Shown here piece by piece: positions 1-12,145 of a stretch of DNA of 64,000 nt. The stretch is from positions 22,552,074 through 22,616,073 of the forward strand of contig CM060849.1 of assembly GCA_030737835.1 (NCBI GenBank), written 5' to 3'. Below the pieces are notes generated by a model. That model had not been told where the DNA came from and made no database searches. It saw only the letters and a list, made by a program, of their open reading frames with translations. Within the stretch, counting starts at the first letter, position 1; every line of letters starts with the position of its first letter. The translations under genes and the position numbers were made by a program. The stretch comes from Acorus gramineus (taxonomy: Eukaryota > Streptophyta > Magnoliopsida > Acorales > Acoraceae).

Positions 1-80
1 AATCATGAAACATCTCATACCATATCTAAATTCATGTTGTTCAAAAATAGATAATAAAAATGTATTGTGTGTGTGTGTGT

Positions 81-160
81 GCACTTCTCAACCGGTATAG
101 TCGATCAGAGTCTAATAGGAGCACTTCTCAACGGGTATAGTCGATCAGAGTCTAATAGGA
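81..160. repeat. 40-bp tandem duplication
   Basis: Two head-to-tail copies of a 40-bp unit (81-120 and 121-160) that begins GCACTTCTCAAC and differ at one base. It directly follows a short GT run (67-80). It lies in what is probably the second intron of the BAHD gene. It looks like a recent local duplication. Confidence 0.9.
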
Positions 161-301
161 GACTGACTTGTGACAATTTCACTTTTAGCACGTGGGATTG
201 TCTCAATTTTTGTCTTTAAGTCAGTATTCTGTTGTACACCGATCAAACCAGTTCTTACTAGATCTCATCCCAACACAGCGAGAATTGGAAGTTCTACGTA
301 C

Positions 302-1606
302 CTTCCAAAGATGGGCTGCTACCACCTCAAATGAAGAGGAAGAGCGAACGGCAATGCCACCTTGTCCACCCATGACCTTCTGCTTCAAGTCCTCTATCTT
401 TGCGCAGCCAACATGAAATGTCCTCAAAACAACCTCCTCTCCGAACTTCGCATCATCTAAATTTGGAGCTTGAACTGCTTGTTGTATCAGCTGGTGAAGA
501 TGATCAAAGGCCAACACCCTTATCTCCTTCTGATGCTGGTTTTTAACCAAAAACCTGTCCCTCTCATGTATTGGTTCAGTCACTTCTAGGTTCCCAACTC
601 CCCTCCTAGCTGTCTTGCATGCCCAAGAAAGAAGGAAATCAAAGTTGGCCTGACCATCAAAGAGAGAGTGATTTGTGCCCACTCCCACTGCATACCCCCC
701 ACAATCGAACTTCGTCACCTCCATGAGAGAAAAAAAATTCATCTAATTGTTAGCAGAGATGACATTATAATTAAACCACTTCATACAGATAAGAAATAAT
801 TAGCTTAGCAGCTACTTTGAGAGCAAGATTATCCACATTGTGTACTAAGTCTAGAGTGACAATATATAAGTTTCCATTTTTTTTACAGATTTTTTTTCAT
901 ATAAATTGATGGAAAGGCATGAATTTTAAATAATTAATTGTTCTATGATCAGAAAGTTTTTTTTATTTGATTTTTTCCAAACGAATTTACAAAATGAAGC
1001 AGTTACAAAATCATAGATGATAATCAAGAAGGCCCTTGAAATGTCAATAAAACAAAAAAATTAAACACTTATAAGCTTCAGTTGAAAACCTTCATTTACT
1101 GAAAACCTAATAAAAGAAATCAATTCAAACCTTCTCACCTGAGATACCACCAGAGGCATGTCAGACAAACTTCGCATCCCATGCAATTCAGGCTTGTAAA
1201 CAAGCTCTTCATAGAACCTCTTATACTGTGAGAGGTCCCCCAGGTCTGAAATTTTTGCATCTGTGACTGCCTCAACCAAAACTGCACCGCCATTGTTGCA
1301 CAGGAGATCAAGCTTCCCACTGTTAGGGTTCAAACACAGCCTTCCTGAAGCTGGATACCATACAGACAGGATCTCCTCCAAACCCGCTTTCAAGCTTTCA
1401 AAAAAAGAACCAACTGACATGTCTGGCTGAGGTGGTGGTTTGTAAAAGTAGATCAAGTACATGAGGACTGGGCACTGTCTGTCAAGGTTGGACAGGCTTA
1501 AGAGGGTACTGTTTTGATTGGTTTGGAGGGGTGAGTGGACTGTCACAGACCTTGTAATGCTCACCTTGTGAGCTTCTCCTCCTCCTGCTCCTTGTTGGGT
1601 GGTCAT
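302..1606 (-). CDS. BAT1: BAHD acyltransferase, BAT1/DRL1-like (5' part; runs off the left edge)
   Basis: Acyl-CoA-dependent acyltransferase of the BAHD family, resembling Arabidopsis At4g31910 (BAT1/DRL1/PIZ), which alters brassinosteroid levels, presumably by acylating brassinosteroids. Exon 1 is 1139-1606 (156 residues, ends ...PLVVSQ) and exon 2 is 302-718 (139 residues, starts VTKFDCGGY). They join in phase 0 at the conserved BAHD Q intron (CAG|GTGAGA ... GGAG|GTG). Family signatures are LSNLDRQCP near residue 40, SVWYPASGRL near 90, and the catalytic HSLFD (HxxxD) at residues 173-177. Exon 2 reaches AAHLWK at residue 295 and meets a strong donor (AAG|GTACGT at 301/300). The remaining third, including the DFGWG-type motif, should lie left of position 1. 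The alternative, that the gene is truncated after LWK, cannot be excluded from this window. The start is the first ATG of the open frame and gives a normal N-terminus. Confidence 0.85.
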
Positions 1607-2245
1607 GTGTGACTGTTTTTCTTGTCTGTGGTCCTCTCTCAGTTTTGAAAATGAAATATGGGTTGATATAAGGTTAATTGAGAAAGAGAGGAGGACAGTA
1701 TTGGATGCTCTTGAAAGTGGAGTTCAGTATTAAATGAGTTTTCTAAAGTGGTATGTTTTGTGAGGTTTTTTTGCTTTCATTTTTAACACTCTAGGGTTAC
1801 ATGCATGGCACTAGCCTTAATTATCATATTTTTTAGTCTATATACTTGAAAAGCTTATTCACTTGTTTTTCTTATTTATTTATTTATATATTTATTTATT
1901 CAGATGTTAACAATAATATCTATATTGCCTAAATGAACCGAAAAAGTTACTCCAATATGTGCAAGAGTCATATCAGATATCAGATATGAGTCATCAGCTG
2001 TTCTATACTTCTATGTAACTTTGATTTTGTACAAATCTAGTACGATCTCGTGCATGTAAACATCCTTTGTATATGTCACCTTGATTCAGCTTATCCAACT
2101 TGGATTTTCTATATATATATATGGGGAAATTAAAGTTTAGGTTTTTTAGGAGCTATTTGTTCATTACCTCTAATGTACACAAGTGAAGGAATTAAGTTGG
2201 GTCGAAGAGAAAATTAATAAAAGGAGATGCTCTTAATAAAATGAA
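1607..2245. other. 5' flank of the BAHD gene
   Basis: AT-rich upstream sequence with a CT/AG-rich leader just above the start codon (about 1607-1700) and a TTTATT-rich run near 1870-1905. No gene or repeat with boundaries was recognised. It presumably holds the BAHD promoter. Confidence 0.5.
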
Positions 2246-2254
2246 TTTATACAT

Positions 2255-3927
2255 GAGTGATGATACCCAGGCCCCAACTCATATGCCCTACTCACAAGTT
2301 CTATGAGATGTCATCACCTTATTCGTTAGCTTGTTGACTTTTCAAAACGGGTAAAATATCAAAATACGGATATGGCATTCACTAAAAATATATCCTATTA
2401 ACCAAAATCCTCATTTTTTCTCGTATTAATCTTTCACATTAATTTCAATTACTCTAAAATTTGCCTATTTTAAATTTTAAAATTTGAAATTCTTATGAAT
2501 TTTCTATTTCAGTTACATCAAAACTTACCTAAATAATACCAAAATTACCTAAATTGTTTTTCGTCAAAATTACACCAAAACTTACCTAAATTATACCAAA
2601 ATTACCTAAATAACACAAAAAAAAATGTCCAATTTTTTATTGCATGATACGCAAGAATGTGACATTTTTAGTTTTTTCCGTCAATAAATGTAACAAACAA
2701 TTAAAGAGATGATTTATTTTTAAATTTGTAGAACCAATGTAATATGTGCTAGTAAATGTTTCATTTTGTTACATTTATATATGAATGTAACAAAAAACAG
2801 TATATAAGTTGAAACATTCATGAACTTTAATCATGAATTTAACAGTTAGTTGTTTTGGTTTTATTACATTTATGTGATTTTAACTGTTACAAAATGTAAC
2901 AGTGTTGCATAAATGTAAATGCAACAATCTTATGATTATATAACTGTTATGTATAAATGTAACAGTAACTTCAATGTAGCAGACTCCTCTGCAAAAGCAA
3001 ATAAAAAATTTGCTTTTCAATGACTATTTATATTATGATGTAAAAAATGTAACACTTCCATAACAATGCACTTATAGTTGACTGTTACATTTACAAATGT
3101 ATAAATCATTACATGTATGTGATTGACTATTACATTTATAAATGTAACAAATACAAATCATTATGTGTATGCGATTGAATGTTGCATTTACGAATGTAAC
3201 AAAAATATATATTTACGTTGACTGTTACATTTACAAATGTAACACAGATTTGTAAAATGACTACTTACGTTGTCAACAATGTAGCAGTAGCATCAAACAA
3301 ACAACCACATATAAAATGTAATTGTATCTAGTGTTACATTTAGATATTGAGACAAACAAATCAAAACTGTGAAAAATGACATTCAATCCATGAAAAAAAT
3401 TCTTGTTTAAGCATTTAAAACAAAAAACAAAGCACAATTCGATTATAAATTCAATAATGTCCAACCTGATCGGAGAGACATTGAGGTGAGATCCAAATCG
3501 AAAAAAAAAACAGCTACTGTGCCTCCCAAAACCTCAAAAGTATAATTTTCGATTTGCTCCCACGTGTTCTTCAATAAACAAAATCGAATCCGATATTCAA
3601 ACTTTGATTAATATTACTAATCGATTATCATAATCGATTAATGATGAAGAAACAGAGGATTAAAAATAGAAAATATGATCCCACGTGTTCTTCATAAACA
3701 AAATAGGTTCCGAATTCAATCATCAATTGGTTTAGCCATGTGATTTTGAAAATGAATTAATGGTGAAAACAAACATGATTTTCAGAATTGATTTCATTCC
3801 ACAATCATAGAGATGCATCAAAACCGTCACACACAATTTAAGGTAGTTATCAAGTAAAGAGCATAATGGATAATGTTTTATTGCCACCTCATGGGGCCTA
3901 TGAGTTGGGGCCTAAATAACATTATTG
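2255..3927. mobile_element. MULE-2 copy 1, non-autonomous Mutator-like element
   Basis: The ends are inverted repeats: GAGTGATGATACCCAGGC at the left, and at the right (read inward) CAATAATGTTATTTAGGC, continuing CCCAACTCATA in both. Flanking 9-bp duplications are TTTATACAT (2246-2254) and TTTATATTT (3928-3936), 7 of 9 matching. The second copy (47848-49563) has a perfect 9-bp duplication, which fixes the boundaries. A 9-bp duplication points to the Mutator superfamily. There is no transposase. The interior is AT-rich and carries a cluster of short palindromes (about 2765-3245). Copy 2 lies in the opposite orientation and shares the interior, including a stretch near 3360-3480 matching 48620-48800. 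Confidence 0.8.
2765..3245. repeat. Short-palindrome cluster (GTTACATTT/AAATGTAAC) inside MULE-2 copy 1
   Basis: A run of imperfectly spaced inverted repeats built on GTTACATTT and AAATGTAAC. Clear examples are CTGTTACAAAATGTAACAG near 2884 and GTTACATTTACAAATGTAAC near 3223. At least seven are visible, with 8-9-bp arms and 3-8-nt loops. Related hairpins recur in the inverted copy at about 48890-49265. Confidence 0.75.
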
Positions 3928-4798
3928 TTTATATTTATATATATATTTCTCATTTTTCTTATATGAGATCGTCTTGTAAATCATCAAATGTATCAAAAAA
4001 ATGGCAAAACCAGTGCACTGACAGAAGTTGAGAATATATCAAGGTATATATACAGTCCAAGAACTTTCCCATTCAATAACTAATTAAATTAATTAATTAA
4101 GAACCACCCCTCATTGGGTGATCTGTCCACCAGCAAAACATAACCATTAAAAAAGACACCCACAATCCCTAAATTCAGGAAAACAAGTAAATCATTTTTT
4201 TGCTGTGGCCAAGTCAATAACACTTGAACATCAGATTTAATTTGCACTGAAATTCACATCACTCTTGATTGGGATGACCCCCCAAAACACCTTTGTTTTT
4301 GTGGATCTATTGCAAAATTTAAAAAATCATAAATATTATTTGTTGAACTTCCACTAAATTAACAAAAGAAAACCTTCCACTCTACCTTCTTGAAAAATAT
4401 AGAAAATCAACCCACATGGACAAATGAGAGCAACCAAAAGCATTGGTGATTGGGGCATCAAAATGTAAGGGGGGGGGGGGGGGGGGGGAGGGCAAGTTGT
4501 CCAAAACAGCTTTGGTTCTCCCACTTTAGTATCTTTTGGAGAGGATTTGGTAGGATTTTAAGTGGCATGCGTGCATGTCAAGCCTTCTTTTGTGTCTTTT
4601 TTGGTCTCTTCTTTCCCCAACATCTTGGGCCTTCTTGTCTCCTCGGACACTTGATCAAAGTTCGCAGACTTAATGTCCTTTTGTTCTAAACAAATTAAAA
4701 AAAAATACTCACTCAGCTTGGAGACGAAAAAAAGAGAATCACAACTTCTTTCTATGTTTAATATATATATACATATATGCATGCATGCAATATAAGTA
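3928..4798. other. Non-genic interval with a 20-nt poly-G tract
   Basis: No gene is recognised. A perfect run of 20 G lies at 4469-4488, followed by GAGGG. The rest is AT-rich unique-looking sequence with a short TA/GCAT microsatellite at 4760-4790. Confidence 0.6.
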
Positions 4799-5555
4799 TT
4801 TTTTTTTAAGTTAAATGTAATCATTTTCTATTCTCAATTCTCAAAGAAGTTCAAATAGAATATAGCTAAATGGGAGTGCAAAAACACGCACTCAAAGTGT
4901 CAGACACAACAGCCCGAAGCTGCAAAGTACCCATGGAAGGGATGGATAGAAAAGGCTTCTACCCAAAAACCCGATGTCAACTCCGCTACTCTGTGATTTA
5001 GAATGTCCATTTTCACTGAATTTGATACTCGAAACCCCACAAATCCACGTACCCCAATCCTTGATATTTAGCAACGTCATCTCCCACATGTTCTCGAAAT
5101 AGAATGACAACCCCTTGAAAATCATTGTGTTTCTCTTCTTCCATATCACCAAACGCCCGCTGGAATAACCGAAAGACAAATCAAGCTCAATTTGTTCCTA
5201 TCAGTTTTCTATCTTATACGTCGCGTTGCCTCCCATAACTCCTCCATCAATTTGAAACGCAAAGATTTCCCATAAATGTAATCCACAGCATGGTCCAAAG
5301 ACGAGACGCCACCAGACACCGGCAAAGTAAGTGTTTGATAGATTCTGCTTCCCCATGGCAAAGAGAACAATTGGTCGCCTCGAGGGGACGCCAACGTGCA
5401 CAGAAGACTTTGGTGGCGAGCCATTCCTGCAATACTAGACAAGTGAAACATTTCACCTTAAGGGGAATTTTGGCCTTCCAGATGACCGCTACCCGAAAGA
5501 TTAATGAACTTGCAATTACCATGTCACTAACATAGCATATAAAATAGTTTAACAT
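4799..5555 (-). mobile_element. LINE 3' fragment (zf-RVT and C-terminal part of ORF2)
   Basis: Two minus-strand reading-frame pieces belong to a plant LINE ORF2 tail. The first (about 5250-5520) shows the zinc-binding reverse-transcriptase domain: WKAKIPLKVKCFTCL, then C-x2-C as CSLCHGEAESIKHLLC. The second (about 4895-5180) contains RLVIWKKRNTMIFKG, the usual W-K-x-RN-x-x-F end of LINE proteins. The two lie in different frames, so the copy has at least one frameshift. A run of nine T at 4799-4807 fits the poly(A) tail of a minus-strand insertion. The 5' part is missing, as usual for LINEs. No convincing target duplication was found. Confidence 0.75.
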
Positions 5556-5867
5556 AATATATATTCAATCATCTCAATATATACTCAATTACAAAAAAAA
5601 AAAAAACATACAAAATCTATGTCAAGTACTTAAAAAAAAAAAAAAACATGTGCCGATTGGGTAATAATTCCTTCTCTTTTTCATGTTTTCACTCGTTTAG
5701 ATTTTGTTTAATTTTAGTTTTACAGTTTTAGTTATTCTTAAAAAATAAATCAATGGGGCTCAACCTATCATTTTTTTTTAAAAAAAAAGTCAGCTCTACA
5801 CATTTACTGTCCATAGTGATGGCAATGGGCTAGCCAAACATACTACGGTTTTTTTTTTTTAGGAAAA

Positions 5868-6129
5868 TGTTCCACTTAATCTTTTTTATCATCCAAAATA
5901 TAGATCATATATATTTTTATTTTTTTAAAATAATAAATATCTTCTAATGAAGTATATACTTTAATAAAAACGTATATCGCTTTATTTCAAATTGAATAAA
6001 CCCATTTTTAAAGTGCAAGAAAAAAATTAACAAGGTATATACATCGTCTAACGATGTACGTTCTTCACTGGATTTCTAACAAGGTATATGAAACTGTATT
6101 TTAGACTATAAAAAAGACTGAGTGTAACA
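5868..6129. mobile_element. MITE family M1, copy 1 (262 bp)
   Basis: The terminal inverted repeat reads TGTTCCACTTAATCTTTT on the left and (inward) TGTTACACTCAGTCTTTT on the right. The internal sequence (TAATGAAGTATATACTTT, ACGATGTA, CACTGGATTTCTAAC) recurs at 34874-35108 and 54820-55079, with a fragment at 45710-45900. There is no coding capacity. The superfamily is not settled because target duplications are unclear. Confidence 0.7.
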
Positions 6130-6209
6130 ATGCCCCTTTTCAAAGCCTGTTCTTTATGGGCTTAGGCCTTATTTTGCGCTCACGAACAAAGGAATAGGAA
6201 GGAAAAAAA

Positions 6210-6478
6210 GATACATCCAGCCCCTATTGCAACCTCTATTGCAATCTCAATTGCAGTTCATGCCTTTTTTTTTTTTTAAATCATACACTCTACCTTTGAA
6301 GTGTATACTGCTATATGAAATAATGTATATACTGAGATACAATAACGTATTTTTTTTCAAGTTGAAAAAATAAAATAAAAATCATATCATATACTATGAT
6401 AGAAGCTATATACTATAATAGCGCAATATATATTGCACTATCATAATATATCATATTGCAAACGAGACTGCGTGTATT
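6210..6478. mobile_element. MITE family M2, copy 1 (about 269 bp)
   Basis: The left end is GATACATCCAGCCCC followed by TATTGCAA; the right end, read inward, is AATACACGCAGTCTCG followed by TTTGCAA. The interior has repeated TATACTATGATAG-type words. A related copy occurs at 46191-46439. It lies 80 bp after an M1 copy. Confidence 0.6.
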
Positions 6479-7751
6479 AGCGCTAGGAAGGAATATAAGA
6501 CTGTTCTTTATGGGCCTGGTCCTCATTTTCCAAAGATAAGAAGATAGGACTAGGTTTTTCCTGACCCATTATTGGTGGTTGTTGAACAATGCCAAACGTT
6601 TTGAATTAGAGTGATATACTCATCATGCAGTAAATGTTTTCACAAGGTGAAGTAGATACTTTTTAGAAAATATTCTTAAATTTTGTTAATTAAAGTTTGG
6701 GTATTTTTAAAATTTAGAAGGTTTTCTTATGTATTATATATAAGCAAAGTGTAATTTGTCCATTTTCCAAATTTTATGAACTTTTATCAATTTAAATTGC
6801 AATTGTATATGTCTAAGAATTTTTTGGCACACATTTTATTGGATTAAATAAAAAGAGATAAAGGATTCAAATCCTACAAACATAAAATACCAAGTAAAAA
6901 GATTAGATTAACTGTGTGAAAGTCATAGGGAATCTTTGTTATATAAATCCAATAACATCGTGTCATATAGATAAAAAAAAATCTTATTTAATTATGCGTA
7001 AATGATTCTTTTATAATATTAAATAAAATAAATAAACATATTTTTTACATGATGTTTTTTTATCACTTACGTGAGGTTTCATTGGGTGTCATAAACATAG
7101 ACACACATTTAGAATACCTGATAACAGTTTCCATAAACTAAAGTGAATTGTAAGAGAGCCACATTTTTCGATAATGTCGCATTCATATTCATCACCATGC
7201 GTGCAATATCCATCACTCATTCGGAACCTCCACCGATTGAGATGACAACAAAATGGGGCGGTCAACATGACAACTGTGTGACCAACAGATATCGCATATG
7301 TTTTATTTTTTACAAAAAAAAATAAAAAAAGTCGTTCAATTAATTTATTAAAGTGTATATATATAATATTTTGTATATATATATATATATATATATATAT
7401 AAGATATACCTTTATAATATCAAGATACGTTTGCCTCTATTTGAGAAAAAAAAATCAAAATCAAAACACAGTGTACTTCCCATGGTGGTTTGAAAGCCCT
7501 TGTTAAAATAAGCAACAATGTTTTTTGTTTTGAAATATCGGTAGACTATTGTTACCTGACAATATATTACCAAACTAGCAAGAAGGGGGGGGGGGGGGCT
7601 GCAACTCCATTATAAAAATTATGGCTCCACTATCCATAGTATGAGAGGTTCCTGTCCAAGACAGTCGTAGATCAAATACAGGTTCAATCCATAATGGAAA
7701 GACGTCTCAATCGGAGCTCCACGCTATTTGCACCCGCAATGAAATACCCCA
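6479..7751. other. Non-genic interval
   Basis: AT-rich sequence with no recognisable gene. It holds a TA microsatellite (about 7373-7401) and a 14-nt G run (7585-7598). Confidence 0.6.
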
Positions 7752-8429
7752 TTCTTAAATGGGTGCGGTTATTACCACCCATTAGGTATTTACCCCACCC
7801 CTTAAAATATTTACTTTTAATATTTAATAAGAAACCACCACCACCCCATCCCATCCCACCCCAGAAAAACCTCACCCACCCCTACCCTTCTCCACCCTCA
7901 AAATATGTTATTAATCAAAACCCACCCTCTCTCAAATACATTTCTCCCGCGATTCTCTTCTCTCTTCCCGCGGTCATCTCCTCCATTGGCGGGCACCCTC
8001 TCCGGCTAGACTTTCCTTCCTCTCCTTCACCTCTCATCACCGACAACATCTCCTCTGACTACTGTGCATTCCACATGAAAAATGATGCCCTAGATCGAAT
8101 TAAATGTTACCCCCCAACCTGGAAGAAATATTAGTTGTTCCTTGTTCTTAAGTTTTTTTTTTGTGATTTCAATATTTTTAGGGGTGGTGAGTAACATTCA
8201 GATAGCTATTAACAGTGACATTGTGCAGAAAAATAATTGTTTTTAGTGGTTTTTAGCATTTTATACATCTAACTTTTAGAACGTATTCACTCGATGTTCG
8301 TGACAATATGAGGTCAATGATTGCTTGTGTGGATTGTTTATTTGCATATGTATACATAATTATTTTTTGTGTATTTGGAGTATCCTCCCAATGGTACAAG
8401 GAAAGATAATAAAATTTTTCTTTTGTCTG

Positions 8430-9211
8430 TTTGGTTTGACAAAACAAGTGTCGACCGAATCAGTTACTGTCAACACTATTAATGTCGAACCATGTACCGG
8501 AACCTGTATCTTCTTTCTGCTTGAATCGACAAGACTCATGTCGATGGAATTTACTAATTGTAGACATAACTATTGTCGATGTATGTACTGGACTTACGGT
8601 CTTGGTTCTGCGTGTGTCGACACTACTAGTGGCCTCCGATTCTACACATGCTGACAATACTATTGTCGATATATGTATTGAGCCTACTATCTTGGTTCTG
8701 CTTCATTCGTCACTATTAATGTCGACCGAATTTAGTTTTGTTGACATTATTGTTATAGTTGTATGTACTATGCCTGCTGTCTTCGTTTTATGATTGACGA
8801 CACAATTAGTGTCGATAATATTTACTAGAGTTGACACTACTATTGTCGATGTATGTGTTGGACCTACTGTCTTGAACCTGGATAAGTCGACACTACTAGT
8901 GTCAAGGTTATTGTATGATATCGACATTACTATTGTCAATGTATATATTGGACCTACTAGCTTGATTTTGTTTGGGTCGACACCAATAATATCGATAGAA
9001 GTTAATAATGTTGACATTACTATTGTCGAATTATATATTAGACCTACTGTCTTTTTATTTGACACTACTAATGTCGACATAAATATCTACCTGCGACACT
9101 ACTAATGACGATGAATTTACTTGAATCCACTATTTTGGTTATGCTTGATTCGACACTACTAATGTCAACAGAAATGATTAGATCGACAATGATAGTGTCG
9201 ATCCAAACAGA
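8430..9211. repeat. 90-bp minisatellite made of paired hairpins
   Basis: About 8.5 head-to-tail units of 90-91 bp. The phase marker CTTGGTTCTGC and its variants falls near 8520, 8611, 8701, 8790, 8880 and 8970. Each unit contains two palindromes about 45 bp apart, such as CGACACTACTAGTGTCG (8-bp arms, 1-nt loop, near 8888) and TTGACATTACTATTGTCGA. Units are diverged but the palindromic arms are the best-kept part. Because 90 is a multiple of three, open frames with a 30-residue repeat appear on both strands; these are treated as by-products. Confidence 0.85.
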
Positions 9212-9610
9212 ACTAAAACAGTTAGCTCATTGAACCCCTGGTGCCAATGATTGCTTAAAACATCTCATTCAACCAATACATTTCCAACTCATTCAACCAA
9301 AACAGTTAGCTCATTCAACCACTACATTGACAAACATTCAACAAGATTTGAAACAGCCAAGGGAATCACATTACAACTTGGGGACATTTACAATTCATAC
9401 CCATAATTTACTAAGTTCGAACCTGGAAGCCATCATATGAAAAACAAGTACATGCTACATTTGAATCAATAGCTTGAAGAAAATAGTTTAAGAAACTTCA
9501 AACCACAGTCAGTACAAACCAAGTCAAAATATTATATACAACATACTATTAGACCATTTGATTCAGATGTTCGAACAAAAAAAACATTCTACAAAAACTG
9601 TTGACACAAC

Positions 9611-10138
9611 CGGTAAATGGAATGTATTCGTTTCCGGGTGCCACCTTTCAACCATTGCAGAGATTAGAGGACAATTGATAGTTTTATAACTGCATTGGAC
9701 TAGGGTTAGCAGACCACTATCCCTAACTCTATCATGAAAGGCAATAGCTTCATCATCTAAACTCCCAGGTTGACGACCCCTTAACACTGAACGCTCCTGT
9801 GCAATAAGAAGTATAGAAGTCAGTGTGAGAATATTATGATTTTCTTTATATAAGAATAAAACACATTCAATATAATGTATACCTTGCCATTCCAGATATG
9901 GTATGCAACATGATGTCGATAGTCCACAAGGAGATCATTGTTTATCGGTCCACCTTAGAAAGGACCCTTCAAGCTGGCCGTATAGATATCTGAATCTTCT
10001 TCTATAGCATCCACCACCACTTCCTCTTCTTGTAGGTCCTCAACAACATTTTAAGAACATCAAAATGTGTATCTTTTGATCTACTCTTCCGATTGGAAGC
10101 TGTAGGTCGAACACGTTTGTTTTGGATCCATACTACAT
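9611..10138 (-). pseudogene. Plant Mobile Domain (PMD, MAIN-like) gene remnant inside MULE-1
   Basis: Two minus-strand exon-like blocks encode the N-terminal half of a PMD protein, the family of MAINTENANCE OF MERISTEMS and the so-called PP7 long-form homologs, which also occurs in plant transposons. Block 1 (9883-10138) reads KRVRPTASNRKSRSKD, then an acidic stretch, then LLVDYRHHVAYHIWNGK. It holds a frame change near 10050 and an in-frame stop where PMD proteins have P-F-P-G-G-P. It ends at a good donor (CAAG|GTATAC). Block 2 (9611-9796, acceptor CACAG|GAG) reads ERSVLRGRQPGSLDDEA and then the diagnostic ERWHPETNTFHLP. The expected continuation (GEMTITLxD) is absent; the hairpin minisatellite occupies that side. 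It is a decayed gene, on the evidence of the stop, the frameshift and the missing C-terminal half. Confidence 0.75.
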
Positions 10139-12145
10139 TGGAAAAAAAAGGTTATTACTTATGCGTATGAATCTCCTCCAATCCAAGAATCCATGTAAAG
10201 TGGCCAAAAAAGGAGATGACATTGCAAAATTTATTTTGATTTTTATAAACCTATCATATATTTTTGTTTGTCTAATATTTATCTAATTTTTATCGACAAA
10301 TTTCTATTAGCAACATTAGTGGTCATGATCTCATTTTGTCGTAAGTGAATCATTAGCAAAATATGAGAGGAAATGACAAATATAATCAATTGATAGGTGG
10401 TTCTTAGTGGACATTAACTTATATTTTATTCACTGAATTTGAGGGGAACAACTAATCATAATCAATGGATAGTCTTTTGAAGCAATATTTGATTTTGAGT
10501 TCAATATATATTAGTTCATCTATGGACTTTGAAGTCACATTAATAAAAAAAAATGTAAAGAATAAGCCAAACAAGCAAAATCATCACCATGGGAGGGGCA
10601 AAAAAAAAGAAAAAAGGTGAAAGATGAAAATAAGCATTGCCTCTACATCCATCCAACTTAATTCAACTAATTACAAAACCATAAAAAGTAAAATTTTAAC
10701 CATTTTAATGAACCAGAAAAAGTGAGCAACAAGATCAATACTTGACTTACCAAAGAAGAAAGCATATCTTTTCTATACCTAAATAAATAATCTCCTAGTA
10801 TGACACAGGGGTCTTCATTGAACATCAATGATACGCAGATTAGATACAATACAAAGAGAATGAAAATACTTGAAATCTTATACAAAAGAATTGAGAGTTT
10901 ACTTATGCATCACAAAACTGTCATAATCTTTATAGATAAACACCACTGGTACGTAGAAATTTATAGATAAATAATGGATCCTCACTGCATTCATACTTAC
11001 ATCACACAATGCAGTTGAACCACTACATGAAAATATAACAGAGGTTATATTTTTCACTTCCGGTATTTTCTGTAATATACAACCTAAAAAATAAATAACA
11101 TACTATTCAACTGACTAAAATGGAAGAGAGTGCAATAAAGCACAATCTACACCAAACAAGTAAGCAAAAACTTGAGTCCAGTAGTAGCCTTTTATTCAGC
11201 TATTTTTCACATTATAGCAAGAAAAAAATTCTGTCTATAATTTCATGATCCTGACATTCTTAGTATATTTTGATTACCCTATCCATGCTAGTCTGACATT
11301 AAACTTCTACCATTTCACACAAAAGAGACATAGGTTTGGAAGGGGGAAAATTGAGGTATGACAGAAAGCATCAAAGACCCACTGGTTGCAATAGTTGAAA
11401 GTTGGCAATTCCACATTGATCAATCTATATGACTATATATGCACATGCTTCCTATTGTACACAAGGAGATCACTTTCTTATGTATAAAGTTTAATAACAG
11501 CATTGTTACCCATTGTCCAACTTGAAGAATCTTTCACAACCTAGGAATTGGATAGGTGCTGATATCATTAAATTCCAAACTTCATTCAAAAGCTACTAAC
11601 TTCACCAATTTACACACTGTATTGCCTACCTAAGACAATTTACTACTAATAAAACAATTAAACAAACTCAAAATAAAACAAACATGTTAAATAAAGATGG
11701 GATTAGTAACAACATAATGGTCATAAGAATCCATAAATGTAAAATGAGAGACCCAAAATGCAAAATAAACTACCAATCCATCAATTTCTATTCAAGATAC
11801 TAGTGTACTATGTCTCCCAACAAACGTAAAAGCCATTTTCCACCAAACAATGCATATTAACCATAATACATACAACTTACCATCAAATAATCTCATTTTA
11901 ACATGAACAAAATAGGGTTTATAAGGAAATTTAGGGTTTCTCATACCTAGGGTTTTGATGAAGGTTGCTAACGTTAGATGATGATGATCGGGGTGAACGG
12001 GGACGCTTCACGGTCGGGGCGGGCCATTGACGAGGCGAGCCGGCGGAGGGAGGATGGAGGAGCATCGGTGATAGAGGTAAAAATAAAATGAAAATGGAGA
12101 GAGGAAGAACATGGGAAAATGAAAGGGTTGGGATCACATTATATA

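Noticed and set aside
221-742. The BAHD gene as a truncated pseudogene ending in CTTEY
   Set aside because: Both ends of the frame are explained by splice sites (GGAG|GTG at 718 and AAG|GTACGT at 302), so reading past them is intronic.
2765-3245. A CRISPR-like array, because of regularly recurring palindromic words
   Set aside because: Plant nuclear context, irregular spacing, no conserved spacer length and no associated genes; the palindromes belong to a MULE.
8482-9105. Open frames on both strands across the 90-bp minisatellite that look like a 30-residue repeat protein
   Set aside because: The unit length is a multiple of three, so repeated frames appear automatically on both strands; there is no start context, no conserved reading frame and units drift at the protein level.
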